A stretch of DNA of 64,000 nt. Source: JAFMJV01 sp963800275 (GTDB taxonomy: Bacteria; Chloroflexota; Limnocylindria; Limnocylindrales; CSP1-4). Position numbers and translations under genes: made by a program. Position 1 is the stretch's first letter. The number at the start of each line of letters is the position of its first letter. The notes beneath the pieces were generated by a model. That model did no database searches and had not been told where the DNA came from. It worked only from the letters and a program-made list of their open reading frames with translations. The stretch is taken from positions 124,001 through 188,000 of the forward strand of contig CAWDAI010000007.1 of assembly GCA_963800275.1 (NCBI GenBank). The letters are read 5' to 3'. This document shows, piece by piece, positions 16,219-24,854 of this stretch.

Positions 16219-17109
16219 ATGGACATGAGACGAGCGATGGTCGGCGCGCTGAGCGCTGCACTCCTGGTGGCTGTGCTGCCCGGGGTCGTCGTGGCCCAGG
16301 ACGACGCGACCACAGCGCCCCCTCCCGAGGGCATCGATTGGACGCTCGCAACGATGGGCGACGCGGCTCTCCCCGACGGGGTCGAGGTGAGGCTCTTCCT
16401 CAGTGGCGGCGAGGTGGTGGGCAACGCCGGCTGCAACTCGTACTTCGGCACCTACCTGCTCGACGGCGACAGCCTGACCTTCGCCGATCCCTTCGGCACC
16501 ACGAGGAAGCTGTGCGACGAGGCCACGATGGCGGTGGAGGACGCCTACCTGCCGGCCCTGCAGGAGACGGCAAGCTGGTCGATCGACGACACCGGGTCGC
16601 TGACCCTTTCCGGGACCGATGGCTCGACGCTTCGGTACAGCGAGGCCACGGTCGACGTGACCGCCACGGACGTGGCCAGCCTGACCGCGACCCTGGAGGC
16701 CCTGCAGCAGCAGATCGACGCTGCCACTGCCGATGTCGATGCGCTCGCGCAGCAGGCTGCCGGCATCGATGTCAACCGCTTCGACCAGCGTCTCTCCGCC
16801 GTAGAGGAGAGCATGGCCGAGATGGAACAGCGGCTGGGCGGGACCAACCCGGTCAACCTGCGCCGACGCATCGATGCCAACGAGCAGGAGATCGCGCGGG
16901 TGCGCCAGACGGCCAACGATGCCCGCCGCACGGCCAATGCCAACGCGCAGGCCATCACGGCCCTCCAGGGCCAGATCGCCGGCCTGGAGCAGTCGGTCCG
17001 GAACCTGCGCCAGCGAGTGGTCGACCTCGAAGCGGCCGACCAGTCCCTCGACGCACGTGTCTCGGCCCTCGAGTCCGCGCAGCCGAAACCGGAGCAGCCG
17101 CTGCCGTAG
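16219..17109 (+). CDS. Secreted META-domain (HslJ-like) protein with coiled-coil tail
   Basis: From the ATG at 16219 this is a 296-residue protein with a signal peptide (MDMRRAMVGALSAALLVAVL, cleaved near VVAQ). Residues about 35-135 match a META/DUF306 domain: NAGCNSYFGTY with a conserved Cys, and a second Cys in RKLCDEA. Residues about 150-285 are heptad-rich, with repeated Gln, Glu, Arg and Leu typical of a long coiled coil. META domains occur in HslJ and in exported stress or inhibitor-binding proteins. An upstream in-frame ATG (16165) would bury the signal peptide and is rejected. It is convergent with the HAD gene. Function is unknown. Confidence 0.8.
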   Translation: MDMRRAMVGALSAALLVAVLPGVVVAQDDATTAPPPEGIDWTLATMGDAALPDGVEVRLFLSGGEVVGNAGCNSYFGTYLLDGDSLTFADPFGTTRKLCDEATMAVEDAYLPALQETASWSIDDTGSLTLSGTDGSTLRYSEATVDVTATDVASLTATLEALQQQIDAATADVDALAQQAAGIDVNRFDQRLSAVEESMAEMEQRLGGTNPVNLRRRIDANEQEIARVRQTANDARRTANANAQAITALQGQIAGLEQSVRNLRQRVVDLEAADQSLDARVSALESAQPKPEQPLP

Positions 17110-17173
17110 AGCACGACTGCAGCGATCGAGTCGCCGGCGGCGTGATCGTGCGAGCGGTGCCGCGCTGCCAGGG

Positions 17174-18085
17174 TCAGGCGTCGGCGAAGACGGTCGACCA
17201 GTCGTCCTTCATGGACACGATCGTCCAGCCCGAGCGGGCCGCGACCGTGGCCATCGGCTCAGTGTCCGACGTCGTGGCGCCGACGCTGGCGTAGCGGTAC
17301 TCACGATCGGCGTCATCGTGGTCCAGCAGCAGCGCCAGCGACGGTCCGGCGAAGGCCTGCGTGTACTCGAGCATCTCCCGGTCGCCGCGGCTGTTGCCGG
17401 CGGCCAGGATGGGCCGCCTTCCGAGCTGGCGCTGGACGTTGGTGATCTTGGCCGGCCCTTCGTTGGGATCGCCCACGATCTCCTTCGTGCGCACGATGGT
17501 GGGCACTCCCGCGACGTGGCTCCACTCGTAGCCGACCTGTGAGCCGACCACGCCCTCCGGCCGCACCCCGAAGTAGGCATGGCTGATCGAGCGCACGAAG
17601 TCGACACCGCTGCCGGTGGCCACGAAGACGTCGAAGTGGCGCGCGCGCAGCTCGGCGATCAGCTCGAGCATGGGTCGATAGCGCATCTGGCTGAGGGGCA
17701 CGCCGCGGTCAGGATGGCGTGCGCTCGCGAAGTAGTCACGCACCCGCGCAGCGAACGCTTCCGACGTGGCGCCCGCTTCTAGCTCGAGCAAGGCGATCAC
17801 CACGTTGACCGGGCCCAGGCGAGCGATGGCGGCCCGGTCCCATTCCAGCGCAGCCGCGTATTCGGGCCGCCGGGCCAGCGCAGGATCGGCCTCGACCGCC
17901 CGGCGCAGCTCCGCCCGCAGGAACTCGACCATGATGTGTTGCGGCCGCTCGCACCAGAGCGTGCCGTCCACGTCGAAAACGGCCACGCGCTGCTCGATGG
18001 GCAGCATCTCCGCTGCGTCGAGGAAGATCTCGATGGCGTCTCGCGTCGGCCCTGGGCGCCAGGACGGCAAGGTGGTCGGGGCCAT
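17174..18085 (-). CDS. HAD-superfamily phosphatase, phosphoserine-phosphatase-like
   Basis: This 303-residue protein shows all four HAD motifs: D38-x-D40-G-T in VFDVDGTLW; a motif II Ser/Thr in VFVATGSG; a motif III lysine in the RTKEIVGDPNEGPAK region; and the acidic motif IV in LAAGNSRGDREML. A helical cap of about 100 residues lies between motifs I and II, as in subclass IB (SerB-like) enzymes. It should hydrolyse a small phosphomonoester. It is convergent with the META gene and close to the start of the radical SAM gene on the other strand. Confidence 0.85.
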   Translation of the reverse strand: MAPTTLPSWRPGPTRDAIEIFLDAAEMLPIEQRVAVFDVDGTLWCERPQHIMVEFLRAELRRAVEADPALARRPEYAAALEWDRAAIARLGPVNVVIALLELEAGATSEAFAARVRDYFASARHPDRGVPLSQMRYRPMLELIAELRARHFDVFVATGSGVDFVRSISHAYFGVRPEGVVGSQVGYEWSHVAGVPTIVRTKEIVGDPNEGPAKITNVQRQLGRRPILAAGNSRGDREMLEYTQAFAGPSLALLLDHDDADREYRYASVGATTSDTEPMATVAARSGWTIVSMKDDWSTVFADA

Positions 18086-18145
18086 TCGTGCTGCACTCCT
18101 CGCGCTTCGATGCTCTATCGGTAGCCGCCAGCTAGGCTAACGTCC

Positions 18146-19627
18146 ATGGACCCGAGCCGCGCCTTCAGCCGCCACGACGTCGTCACCGGTGCGCCCACGG
18201 CCGCCGGCGGGGCCGAGGTCCGCGACCGTCAGCTGCCGGTCCTGCCCGATCCACTGCCGCCGGGAGCACCTGCCGGCATCCACGTGCTGACCAAGCCCAC
18301 CGGCGCCATCTGCAACCTCGACTGCACCTATTGCTTCTTCCTGTCCAAGGAGGCGCTCTACCCGGGCAGCCGCTTCCGCATGACCGACGAGACGCACGAG
18401 CAGTACGTGCGACAGCTGCTCGAGGGCCAGCAGGCCCAGAACGTGACGATCGCCTGGCAAGGTGGCGAGCCCACCCTCATGGGGCTCGATTTCTTCCGTC
18501 GGACGCTGGAGCTGGTGGAGCGCTACCGTCGACCGGGCCAGCTCATCGAGCACACGCTCCAGACCAACGGCACGCTCATCGACGAGGAATGGGCCGCCTT
18601 CTTCGCCGAGCACGGCTTCCTGGTCGGACTCTCCATGGACGGTCCGGCCGACATCCACGATGCGCAACGCGTGGACAAAGGTGGCAAGGGCACGCACGAG
18701 AAGGTCATGCGGGCGGCCCGGACCCTGCGCGCGGCCGGTGCCGAGTTCAACATCCTCTGCACCGTCCACGCCCTCAACGCCGAACGGGGACGGGAGGTCT
18801 ACCGCTTCTTCCGCGATGAGGTCGGGGCCCGGTTCATCCAGTTCATCCCCATCGTGGAGCGGGCCACGCCAGAGCTGCTGGAGGTGGCCGAGGCCGGCTG
18901 GGGCAGCCACGTCGAGGGTCGGCCCCTGTATACACAGCAGGGGGACCTGGTGACCACGCGGTCGGTCGGCGAGGACCAGTACGGGCGCTTCCTGGTCGAC
19001 GTCTTCGAGGAGTGGGTCCGTCGCGACGTGGGCTCGGTCTACGTGCAGATGTTCGACGTCACGCTGGCCAACTTCGTGGGTGCACCGCCCGGCCTCTGCA
19101 TCCACAGCGAGACCTGTGGCCGCAGCCTTGCGCTCGAGCACAACGGTGACCTCTATAGCTGCGACCACTTCGTGGAACCGCGCTACAAGCTGGGCAACGT
19201 CAACGACGTGCACATGCTGGAGCTGGCCAGCTCGGTGCAGCAGCTGCTCTTCGGCATGGACAAGCGGGACAAGCTGCCGCAGGCCTGCCGCGAGTGCGAG
19301 GTCCGTTTCGCTTGCCACGGTGGCTGTCCCAAGGACCGCTTCCGCTCGGACCGCTACGGCAATCCTGGTCTCAACTACCTCTGCCCCAGCTTCAAGACCT
19401 TCTTCCACCACGTGACGGGGCCCATGGAGGCGATGGGATCACTGCTGGGGGCGGGCCGCGCAGCCGCGGAGATCATGTACGCCTACGCCACCGAGGATGC
19501 TGCGCGCGGGCGGAACGATCCCTGCTCCTGCGGCTCGGGACGGAAGTTCAAGCGCTGCCACGGTGACCGCCCCCTCCCGACGCCCGCGCAACTCGACGAG
19601 GCCGTGGCCCGGGTGCTCGCCAGCTAG
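18146..19627 (+). CDS. Anaerobic sulfatase-maturating enzyme-type radical SAM/SPASM protein with SEC-C tail
   Basis: This 493-residue protein has the radical SAM cluster C56-x3-C60-x2-C63 (CNLDCTYC). The C-terminal half is rich in the Cys pattern of a SPASM/anSME domain (CIHSETCGRS, LYSCDHF, CRECEVRFACHGGCP, LCPSF). Family members convert an active-site Cys or Ser of sulfatases to formylglycine. The last 35 residues hold a SEC-C zinc-binding motif (NDPCSCGSGRKFKRCHGD), an extra domain often found at anSME-like C-termini. No sulfatase gene lies in this window, so its client must be elsewhere, or it modifies another protein. Confidence 0.9.
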   Translation: MDPSRAFSRHDVVTGAPTAAGGAEVRDRQLPVLPDPLPPGAPAGIHVLTKPTGAICNLDCTYCFFLSKEALYPGSRFRMTDETHEQYVRQLLEGQQAQNVTIAWQGGEPTLMGLDFFRRTLELVERYRRPGQLIEHTLQTNGTLIDEEWAAFFAEHGFLVGLSMDGPADIHDAQRVDKGGKGTHEKVMRAARTLRAAGAEFNILCTVHALNAERGREVYRFFRDEVGARFIQFIPIVERATPELLEVAEAGWGSHVEGRPLYTQQGDLVTTRSVGEDQYGRFLVDVFEEWVRRDVGSVYVQMFDVTLANFVGAPPGLCIHSETCGRSLALEHNGDLYSCDHFVEPRYKLGNVNDVHMLELASSVQQLLFGMDKRDKLPQACRECEVRFACHGGCPKDRFRSDRYGNPGLNYLCPSFKTFFHHVTGPMEAMGSLLGAGRAAAEIMYAYATEDAARGRNDPCSCGSGRKFKRCHGDRPLPTPAQLDEAVARVLAS

Positions 19628-19808
19628 CGAATCGCGCCAGGCTCGCGCCACCTGTCCGAGCTGGGGCCACGGAGCGAACGGCGTGCCGACGAGCAGCGGC
19701 AGGTCCGACACGGGTCACGAGGATCGCGCCGGTCGTCCGGTCGGCCCGGGTCGGCGCGACCGTTGCGACGTGCTATCAAACCCGCTGCACGGATGCTGGC
19801 ATCAGCCC

Positions 19809-20894
19809 TCAGGCACTGGGGACCGGCACGTCCTCACGGAGCAGCCCCTCAGCCTGCAGCTGTGCCCACAGAGCCGCCGGGATCGGCTCGGCCATCCAGG
19901 CGACGTGCTGCGCGGCCTCCGTACCAGAGCGGCTACCTGCCACGACCGAGACGACCGCCGGGTGACCCAGGGGGAACCGGAGCGCCGCGGCCGCCAGCGG
20001 TACTCCGTGGGCTTGGCAGATGGCTTCGATCCTGCGCGTCTTGTCCATGATCTCCGGCGGCGCTGGTATGTAGTCGTAACGCGCGTCGTCAATGACCCCG
20101 GTGGCCAGGATCCCCGTGTTGAAAGGCGCGGCAGCGAGCACCGAGACCCCTTCGCGCAGAGCACGGGGCAGGAAGCTGTCGATCGCGTCCTGGTTCAGCA
20201 GGGTGTAGCGATGTGCGAGCATGAAGCAGTCGAAGGGCCCGAGGTCCATCAGGCGCTCACACGCTACCGGCTGGTTCACGCCCGCCCCGAACGCGGAGAT
20301 CACCCCATCCGATCTGAGTCGTCCGAGGGCGCGCACTGCCCCCTTCTCGACCGTCCGCAGTACTTCGGCATAGCGGCTGCCCTGGCTCCACTCGTCGCAG
20401 TCGTGGATCAGCAGGACATCGATGCGGTTCATCCCAAGTCGCTGCAGCGAGTCCTCGAATGAGCGCATCGTCGCGTCGTAGCTGAAGTCGAACGTCGGTC
20501 GGAAGGGCAACTCAGCCGCGAAGATCCCACCTTCACGGATGCTTGGCCGCGGTGGTGGCGTACGTCCGTATGGGACCAGGAGGCGGCCGACCTTGGTGGA
20601 GAGCACGAACGTATCCCGCGGGAGGCTACGCAGCACATCCCCCATGCGGCGCTCGGACAGGCCATGGCCATACATCGGGGCTGTATCGAAGTATGAGACG
20701 CCGGCATCGTAGGCGACCCGAACAGCGTCGGCTGCGTCGGCCTGATCGACTTGGGAGTAGAGATTGCCGAGGGCATTGCCTCCGAACCCGAGGGGACTGA
20801 CCTGCAGCCCTGTCCGACCGACCGTACGACGAGCGCGAGGACTCGGTGGCAGGCGAACCCCGGGCGTGGCCTCGCGCGTCGGGTGATCCGTCAC
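19809..20894 (-). CDS. Aldo/keto reductase, D-threo-aldose/fucose dehydrogenase-like
   Basis: This 361-residue protein starts with GTG, sharing a GTGA overlap with the SDR gene. The aldo/keto reductase signatures are SYFDTAPMYGHGLSERR near residue 68, FVLSTKVGR near 96, and DVLLIHDCDEW near 155. It resembles D-threo-aldose 1-dehydrogenase, which oxidises L-fucose and similar aldoses. It is the last gene of the polyol operon that starts with the binding protein at 27690, which suggests a role in interconverting sugar and lactone or sugar and alcohol. Confidence 0.9.
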   Translation of the reverse strand: MTDHPTREATPGVRLPPSPRARRTVGRTGLQVSPLGFGGNALGNLYSQVDQADAADAVRVAYDAGVSYFDTAPMYGHGLSERRMGDVLRSLPRDTFVLSTKVGRLLVPYGRTPPPRPSIREGGIFAAELPFRPTFDFSYDATMRSFEDSLQRLGMNRIDVLLIHDCDEWSQGSRYAEVLRTVEKGAVRALGRLRSDGVISAFGAGVNQPVACERLMDLGPFDCFMLAHRYTLLNQDAIDSFLPRALREGVSVLAAAPFNTGILATGVIDDARYDYIPAPPEIMDKTRRIEAICQAHGVPLAAAALRFPLGHPAVVSVVAGSRSGTEAAQHVAWMAEPIPAALWAQLQAEGLLREDVPVPSA

Positions 20895-21661
20895 CAGGCT
20901 GTGTAGCCACCATCCACGACCAGGTTGGTGCCAGTGCAGAAGGACGCCGCCCCCGAGGCCAGGTACAACACGGCGTACGCGACCTCGCGCGGTGTTCCCA
21001 TGCGACCCATCGGAGTCGATGACAGCCAGGTGTCAGCCCAGCCCGCGCGCTCCGAACCCTTCTTGGTCATGTCGGTGGCGATATAGCCCGGCGATACCGC
21101 GTTCACGCGGATCCCGAGCTCGGCCCACTCCGTGGCCAGAGAGCGCGTGAGATGGATGACTGCGGCCTTGCTCGCGTTGTAGTCGGCCTGTGGTTGCGGG
21201 CGGTTCACGATGAGGCCGGACATGGAGGCGATGTTGACGATGGCTCCGCCGCCGTGCTCCGCCATCAACGGGGCTACCGCACGGCTGCACCACAGCACGC
21301 CATCGAGATTGATGCGCATGGAGCGCAGCCAATTCTCGGGCTCGTCCTCGAGCACCGGCCTGTTGGCGGGCGCGATCGCGGCGTTGTTGACCAGGACGTC
21401 CACCGTCCCGAAAGCGGTCGAGGCCGCCGCGACCATCGCCTCGGCGGAATCGAGACGCGATACGTCGACCTCCACGGCGAGCGCCTCGTACCCGCCCTTG
21501 GTGAGCGTGGCAGCGGTATCGGACGCGGTCGCCATGTCGATGTCGGCCACCACGATCCGGGCCCCGGCTTCCGACAGGACCCTCGATATCTCGCGACCGA
21601 TGCCTCGACCGGCGCCAGTCACGACTGCGACCTGGTCACTCAGCTCGAAGGGAGCTGTCAC
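20891..21661 (-). CDS. Short-chain dehydrogenase/reductase
   Basis: This 256-residue classical SDR has the NAD(P) motif TGAGRGIG near residues 15-22, NNAAIAP near 90, a catalytic Ser in NIASMSG near 140-146, and the YNASK (Tyr-x3-Lys) motif near 160. The GTG start is backed by GGAGG just upstream. In the polyol operon it probably oxidises a sugar alcohol or reduces a ketose. It lies 15 bp after the disrupted dehydrogenase gene and is coupled to the aldo/keto reductase gene by a 4-bp overlap. Confidence 0.92.
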   Translation of the reverse strand: MTAPFELSDQVAVVTGAGRGIGREISRVLSEAGARIVVADIDMATASDTAATLTKGGYEALAVEVDVSRLDSAEAMVAAASTAFGTVDVLVNNAAIAPANRPVLEDEPENWLRSMRINLDGVLWCSRAVAPLMAEHGGGAIVNIASMSGLIVNRPQPQADYNASKAAVIHLTRSLATEWAELGIRVNAVSPGYIATDMTKKGSERAGWADTWLSSTPMGRMGTPREVAYAVLYLASGAASFCTGTNLVVDGGYTAW

Positions 21662-21676
21662 GGTTGCCCTCCTTCC

Positions 21677-22711
21677 TCAAGGGATGACGACGACTTTTCC
21701 GACCGTCTCGCCCGCGTCGAAGAGGCGGTAGGCTTCGCCGGTCTGATCCAGGCTGAAGCGGTCGGTCACTATGCGATCGGGATGCAGTTCCTTGCGCGCC
21801 AGCAGGGCGAGCGGATCCTGCATCTCGCCCACGCCTGTGACCCAGGAACCATGCAGCGTGAGCTGATGGTGGATGAGCGACGGGCTGGGGGCGAAGGTCA
21901 CCTCCCCACCCTCGCCCACGAACACGACTCGCCCCCACTGTCCCACTGCGGCGAGGCAAAGCTGACGTGCGCTCGCGGCAGCGGAGCAGTCGATCGCCAC
22001 CTCCACGCCCGCGCCGCGTGTCAGTGCCTCGATCCCGCCGCTGGCCTCGTCCGGGTGGAAGACGGCCATGGCCCCGAGCTCTGCGGCGAACTCGCGTCGT
22101 TCTGGCCGGACGTCCACGCCGATCACCTCTGCACCCGACGTGATCGAGAGACATCAACGTCGCCAGCCCGACCGGCCCCAGACCTGTGACCAGGACACGA
22201 TCACGGCCCGAGACGTCCGCTCTCAGCACCCCCTGCCAGGCGGTCCCGAAGCCGCATGCCACAAGCGCTCCATCCTCGTAGGTCAAGGGCTCAGGAAGTG
22301 GCAGCAGTGTCCGTTCCTCGGCCAGCATGAGGTCGGCGTGGCCTCCGTCACGCTGCCAGCCGTAGGCGGCACGCTGCGGCGACGAGGCAGCTGATCATGA
22401 ATCCTCCGCGACAGTCGCGGCACAGGCCGCAACCCGCGATGTGGTAGATGGCTACCCGGTCTCCTGGCCGTACCGAGGTCGCACCGGGACCGACCGTCTC
22501 GACCTGTCCGCACGGCTCGTGGCCCCCGATCGTGCCATCGATATAGCCTTCGGGGCCCTTGCCCAGATGCTCACGATAGATGGCCCGAACGTCGCTCCCG
22601 CAGATCGACGAGGCCTTGATACGAACGACGAGCCTGACCCAGGCCGGCGACAGGATCGGGGAATTCACGCAGCTCGACGCGCGAGCCTCCCGGCAGAACG
22701 ACACCTCGCAT
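21677..22711 (-). pseudogene. Zinc-dependent alcohol dehydrogenase, disrupted by three frameshifts
   Basis: Joined across three reading-frame changes, this stretch encodes a full medium-chain dehydrogenase. The N-terminus (MRGVVLPGGSRVELREF) starts at 22711 with GGAGG upstream. The frame changes near 22635, and the next block has the catalytic zinc motif SSICGSDVR, GGHEPCGQV and the structural-zinc cysteines (CGLCRDC). It changes again near 22393 before AAYGWQRDGG, and again near 22150 between GLGPVGLATLM and SGAEVIGVDVRP. The last block runs to the stop at 21677. Each change is explained by one extra base. All family motifs survive, so I favour sequence error over decay, but as written no full protein can be made. 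Confidence 0.75.
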
Positions 22712-22857
22712 CGTGACCCGTCCTCCTTCGCTAGCTGGTGCGCGGTCGCCCGCCGCACTGATGGCATGATCTCGCGAATCGCGCGCGAGCGGCCATGATG
22801 GTGGCCCCGGTTCGGCAACGGCCCATCTCCTGTCGCGCCACCTCTTTAGAAGGTGAC

Positions 22858-23880
22858 CATGACTTTGATGGCACGCTCCTTGGCCTCAACGGCGGTATGG
22901 AATGCGGCGACGGCATCCTGGAGCGGGAAGCGATCGGTGATGACGAGGTCGACCGGATACTCACCGGAGGCGACGACGGCGACCGCGGCCGGGTAGGTGT
23001 TGGCATAGCGGAAGACGCCATGGATGGAGAGCTCCCCCTGGACGATCTGCAGACATGCCAGTACGTGACACGGTCGTCGGCCGGCAGACCGACCACTGCG
23101 ATGGGCCCCACCCTTGCGCATGAGTCCCGGAGCCGCCTCGATGACCGAGCGCACCCCCGAGGTGTCGAAGAGCGCATCGGCACCATCGCCACCGGTGCGC
23201 TCCATGACGATGGCATGCAGGTCCTGGTCGCGGACATCCACGCCAAGAGCGCCGAGCTTCCGTGCCACCTCGAGGCCGAGCCGGGTAGATATCGCTGACG
23301 ATCACCTGTCCCGCGCCCCGTTGGCGGGCTGCGACGATCGCCGTCAACCCGATCGGCCCGGCGCCCAGGATGACCACGGTGTCGCCGGGGCGTACCTGCG
23401 TCAAGTTGCAGCAATGGATGCCCACCGAGATCGGTTCGCACAGCGCACCGTGCTCGTAGCTCGCCGAGTCCGGCAGTGGGTGTGCGAAGTCGGAGCGGAT
23501 GACGGCGTACTCCGACATCGCGCCCTGGACCGGCGGCGTGGCGTAGAACGACACATCCGGGCACAGGTTGTAGCGGCCGGCCTTGCACATGCGGCAGCGA
23601 CCACAGCTCACACCGGGCTCGACGCGGCCACGCGCGCCCCGACGGCGATCCGCGTCACCGCCGGTCCGACAGCGACGACATCGCCGGCCAACTCGTGACC
23701 AACGATCATCGGCTCGTCGACGACATACTTCCCGATGCGCCCGTGGAGGAAGTAGTGCACATCCGAGGCGCAGACGCCACAGGCCCTGACGCGAACGAGC
23801 ACGTCATCGGGCCCCAACGGGGGGATCGGAACCTCCTCGACGCGCAGATCGCCGGCCCCATGCAGGACGCGCGGCCTCAT
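22858..23880 (-). pseudogene. Polyol/sorbitol-type zinc dehydrogenase, disrupted by four frameshifts
   Basis: This is a medium-chain dehydrogenase of the sorbitol/xylitol dehydrogenase group. It starts at 23880 (MRPRVLHGAGDLRVEEV) with CGVCASDVHYFLHG and VGHELAGDV. The frame breaks near 23628 (two extra bases), then resumes with SCGRCRMCKAGRYNLC, the structural zinc site. One extra base near 23272 breaks the NAD domain (IVSDIYPAR then LEVARKLGA), another near 23107, and a compensating shift follows near 23060 before LQIVQGELSIHGVFRY. The stop lies near 22858. YFLHGRIG and HGVFRYANTYP are typical of polyol dehydrogenases. Context in the transport operon supports sugar-alcohol oxidation. Confidence 0.75.
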
Positions 23881-23956
23881 CGTCCGGTGAAATCGAACAT
23901 GGTCTCCATCCTCACTAGCTGCCCACTGGAGATGCGTGTCGCTGAGTAGTGGCGCA

Positions 23957-24854
23957 TCACTTCACGGCACCAAGGGACAGGCCGCGCACCAGCTGCCGCT
24001 GCAGCACCCAGCCAACGATGATCACCGGGCAGCATGGCCATCGTGCCGGCCGCGGCAAGCTTGGCCCAGAACAGGCCCTCCGATGTCACGAAGCTGACCA
24101 TGAACATCGGTACCGTGGCGCCGCGCGTGGCCATCAGGCTCACGGCCAGGAAGAACTCGTTCCAGGCGAAGATGGCGATGATGAACACCGTGGCTGTCAG
24201 ACCGGGGATGATCATCGGCAGCGAGATCGTGAACAACTCCTGGCGGGTGTTCGCACCATCGACGCGACTCGCATCGAGGACGTCATGGGGGATCTCGTCG
24301 AAGAACGAGCGCAGCATCCAGACCGCGATGGGCAGGTTCATGGCCGTGTACATGATGATCAACGTGGCCGGCTGGTCGATCATGTTGTGGCCGTTGATGA
24401 CCACGGTCTTGGCGATGTAGTAGACGGCGATGATGACGCCCACGGCGGGCAGGAACTTGGTCGAAAGGAAGAAGAAGAGCGTGTCGCGCCCATGCCCGTA
24501 GTGGCGCCAGACCAAACCGAATGCCAGCGGCAGTGCCAGGGCGATGACCAAGAGAGTTGACACCGAGACCACCACGAGGGAGTTCTGGAAGAAAGGCCAG
24601 AAGCCGCGATCCAGGACGGCCTCGTAGTTCTCGAAGGTGGGTACGAAGGTCAGGGGCGGGTCACTGTTCACCCAGGGGATCAGTGTCGGTGGCAGGTTCA
24701 GCGCTGCCGACTCCTTCTTGAAGCCGGTCACGAAGATGTACAGCACTGGGAAGAAGAACACCAAGCCAACGACCCAAGCGATGATGGCGCGGAGCGGCGA
24801 AACCTGCTCGATGAGGCGCGTCTGTTGTGGCTTGCGCCGGAACAGCGTGGTCAT
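23957..24854 (-). CDS. Sugar/polyol ABC transporter permease 2 (MalG type), C-terminal frameshift
   Basis: This inner-membrane permease of about 298 residues has six predicted membrane segments and the EAA-type loop DASRVDGANTRQELFTISLP. After AAAGTMAMLP the read frame shifts by one base near 24026 (CCCGG instead of CCGG). The as-read frame runs on to 23877 with an Ala/Arg-rich tail, whereas the shifted frame gives the family-typical ending VIIVGWVLQRQLVRGL and a stop at 23957. I give the corrected span. Its start overlaps the first permease gene by 4 bp. It pairs with that protein to form the importer pore; no ATPase gene lies in the operon, so a shared MsmX-type ATPase is likely. Confidence 0.85.
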
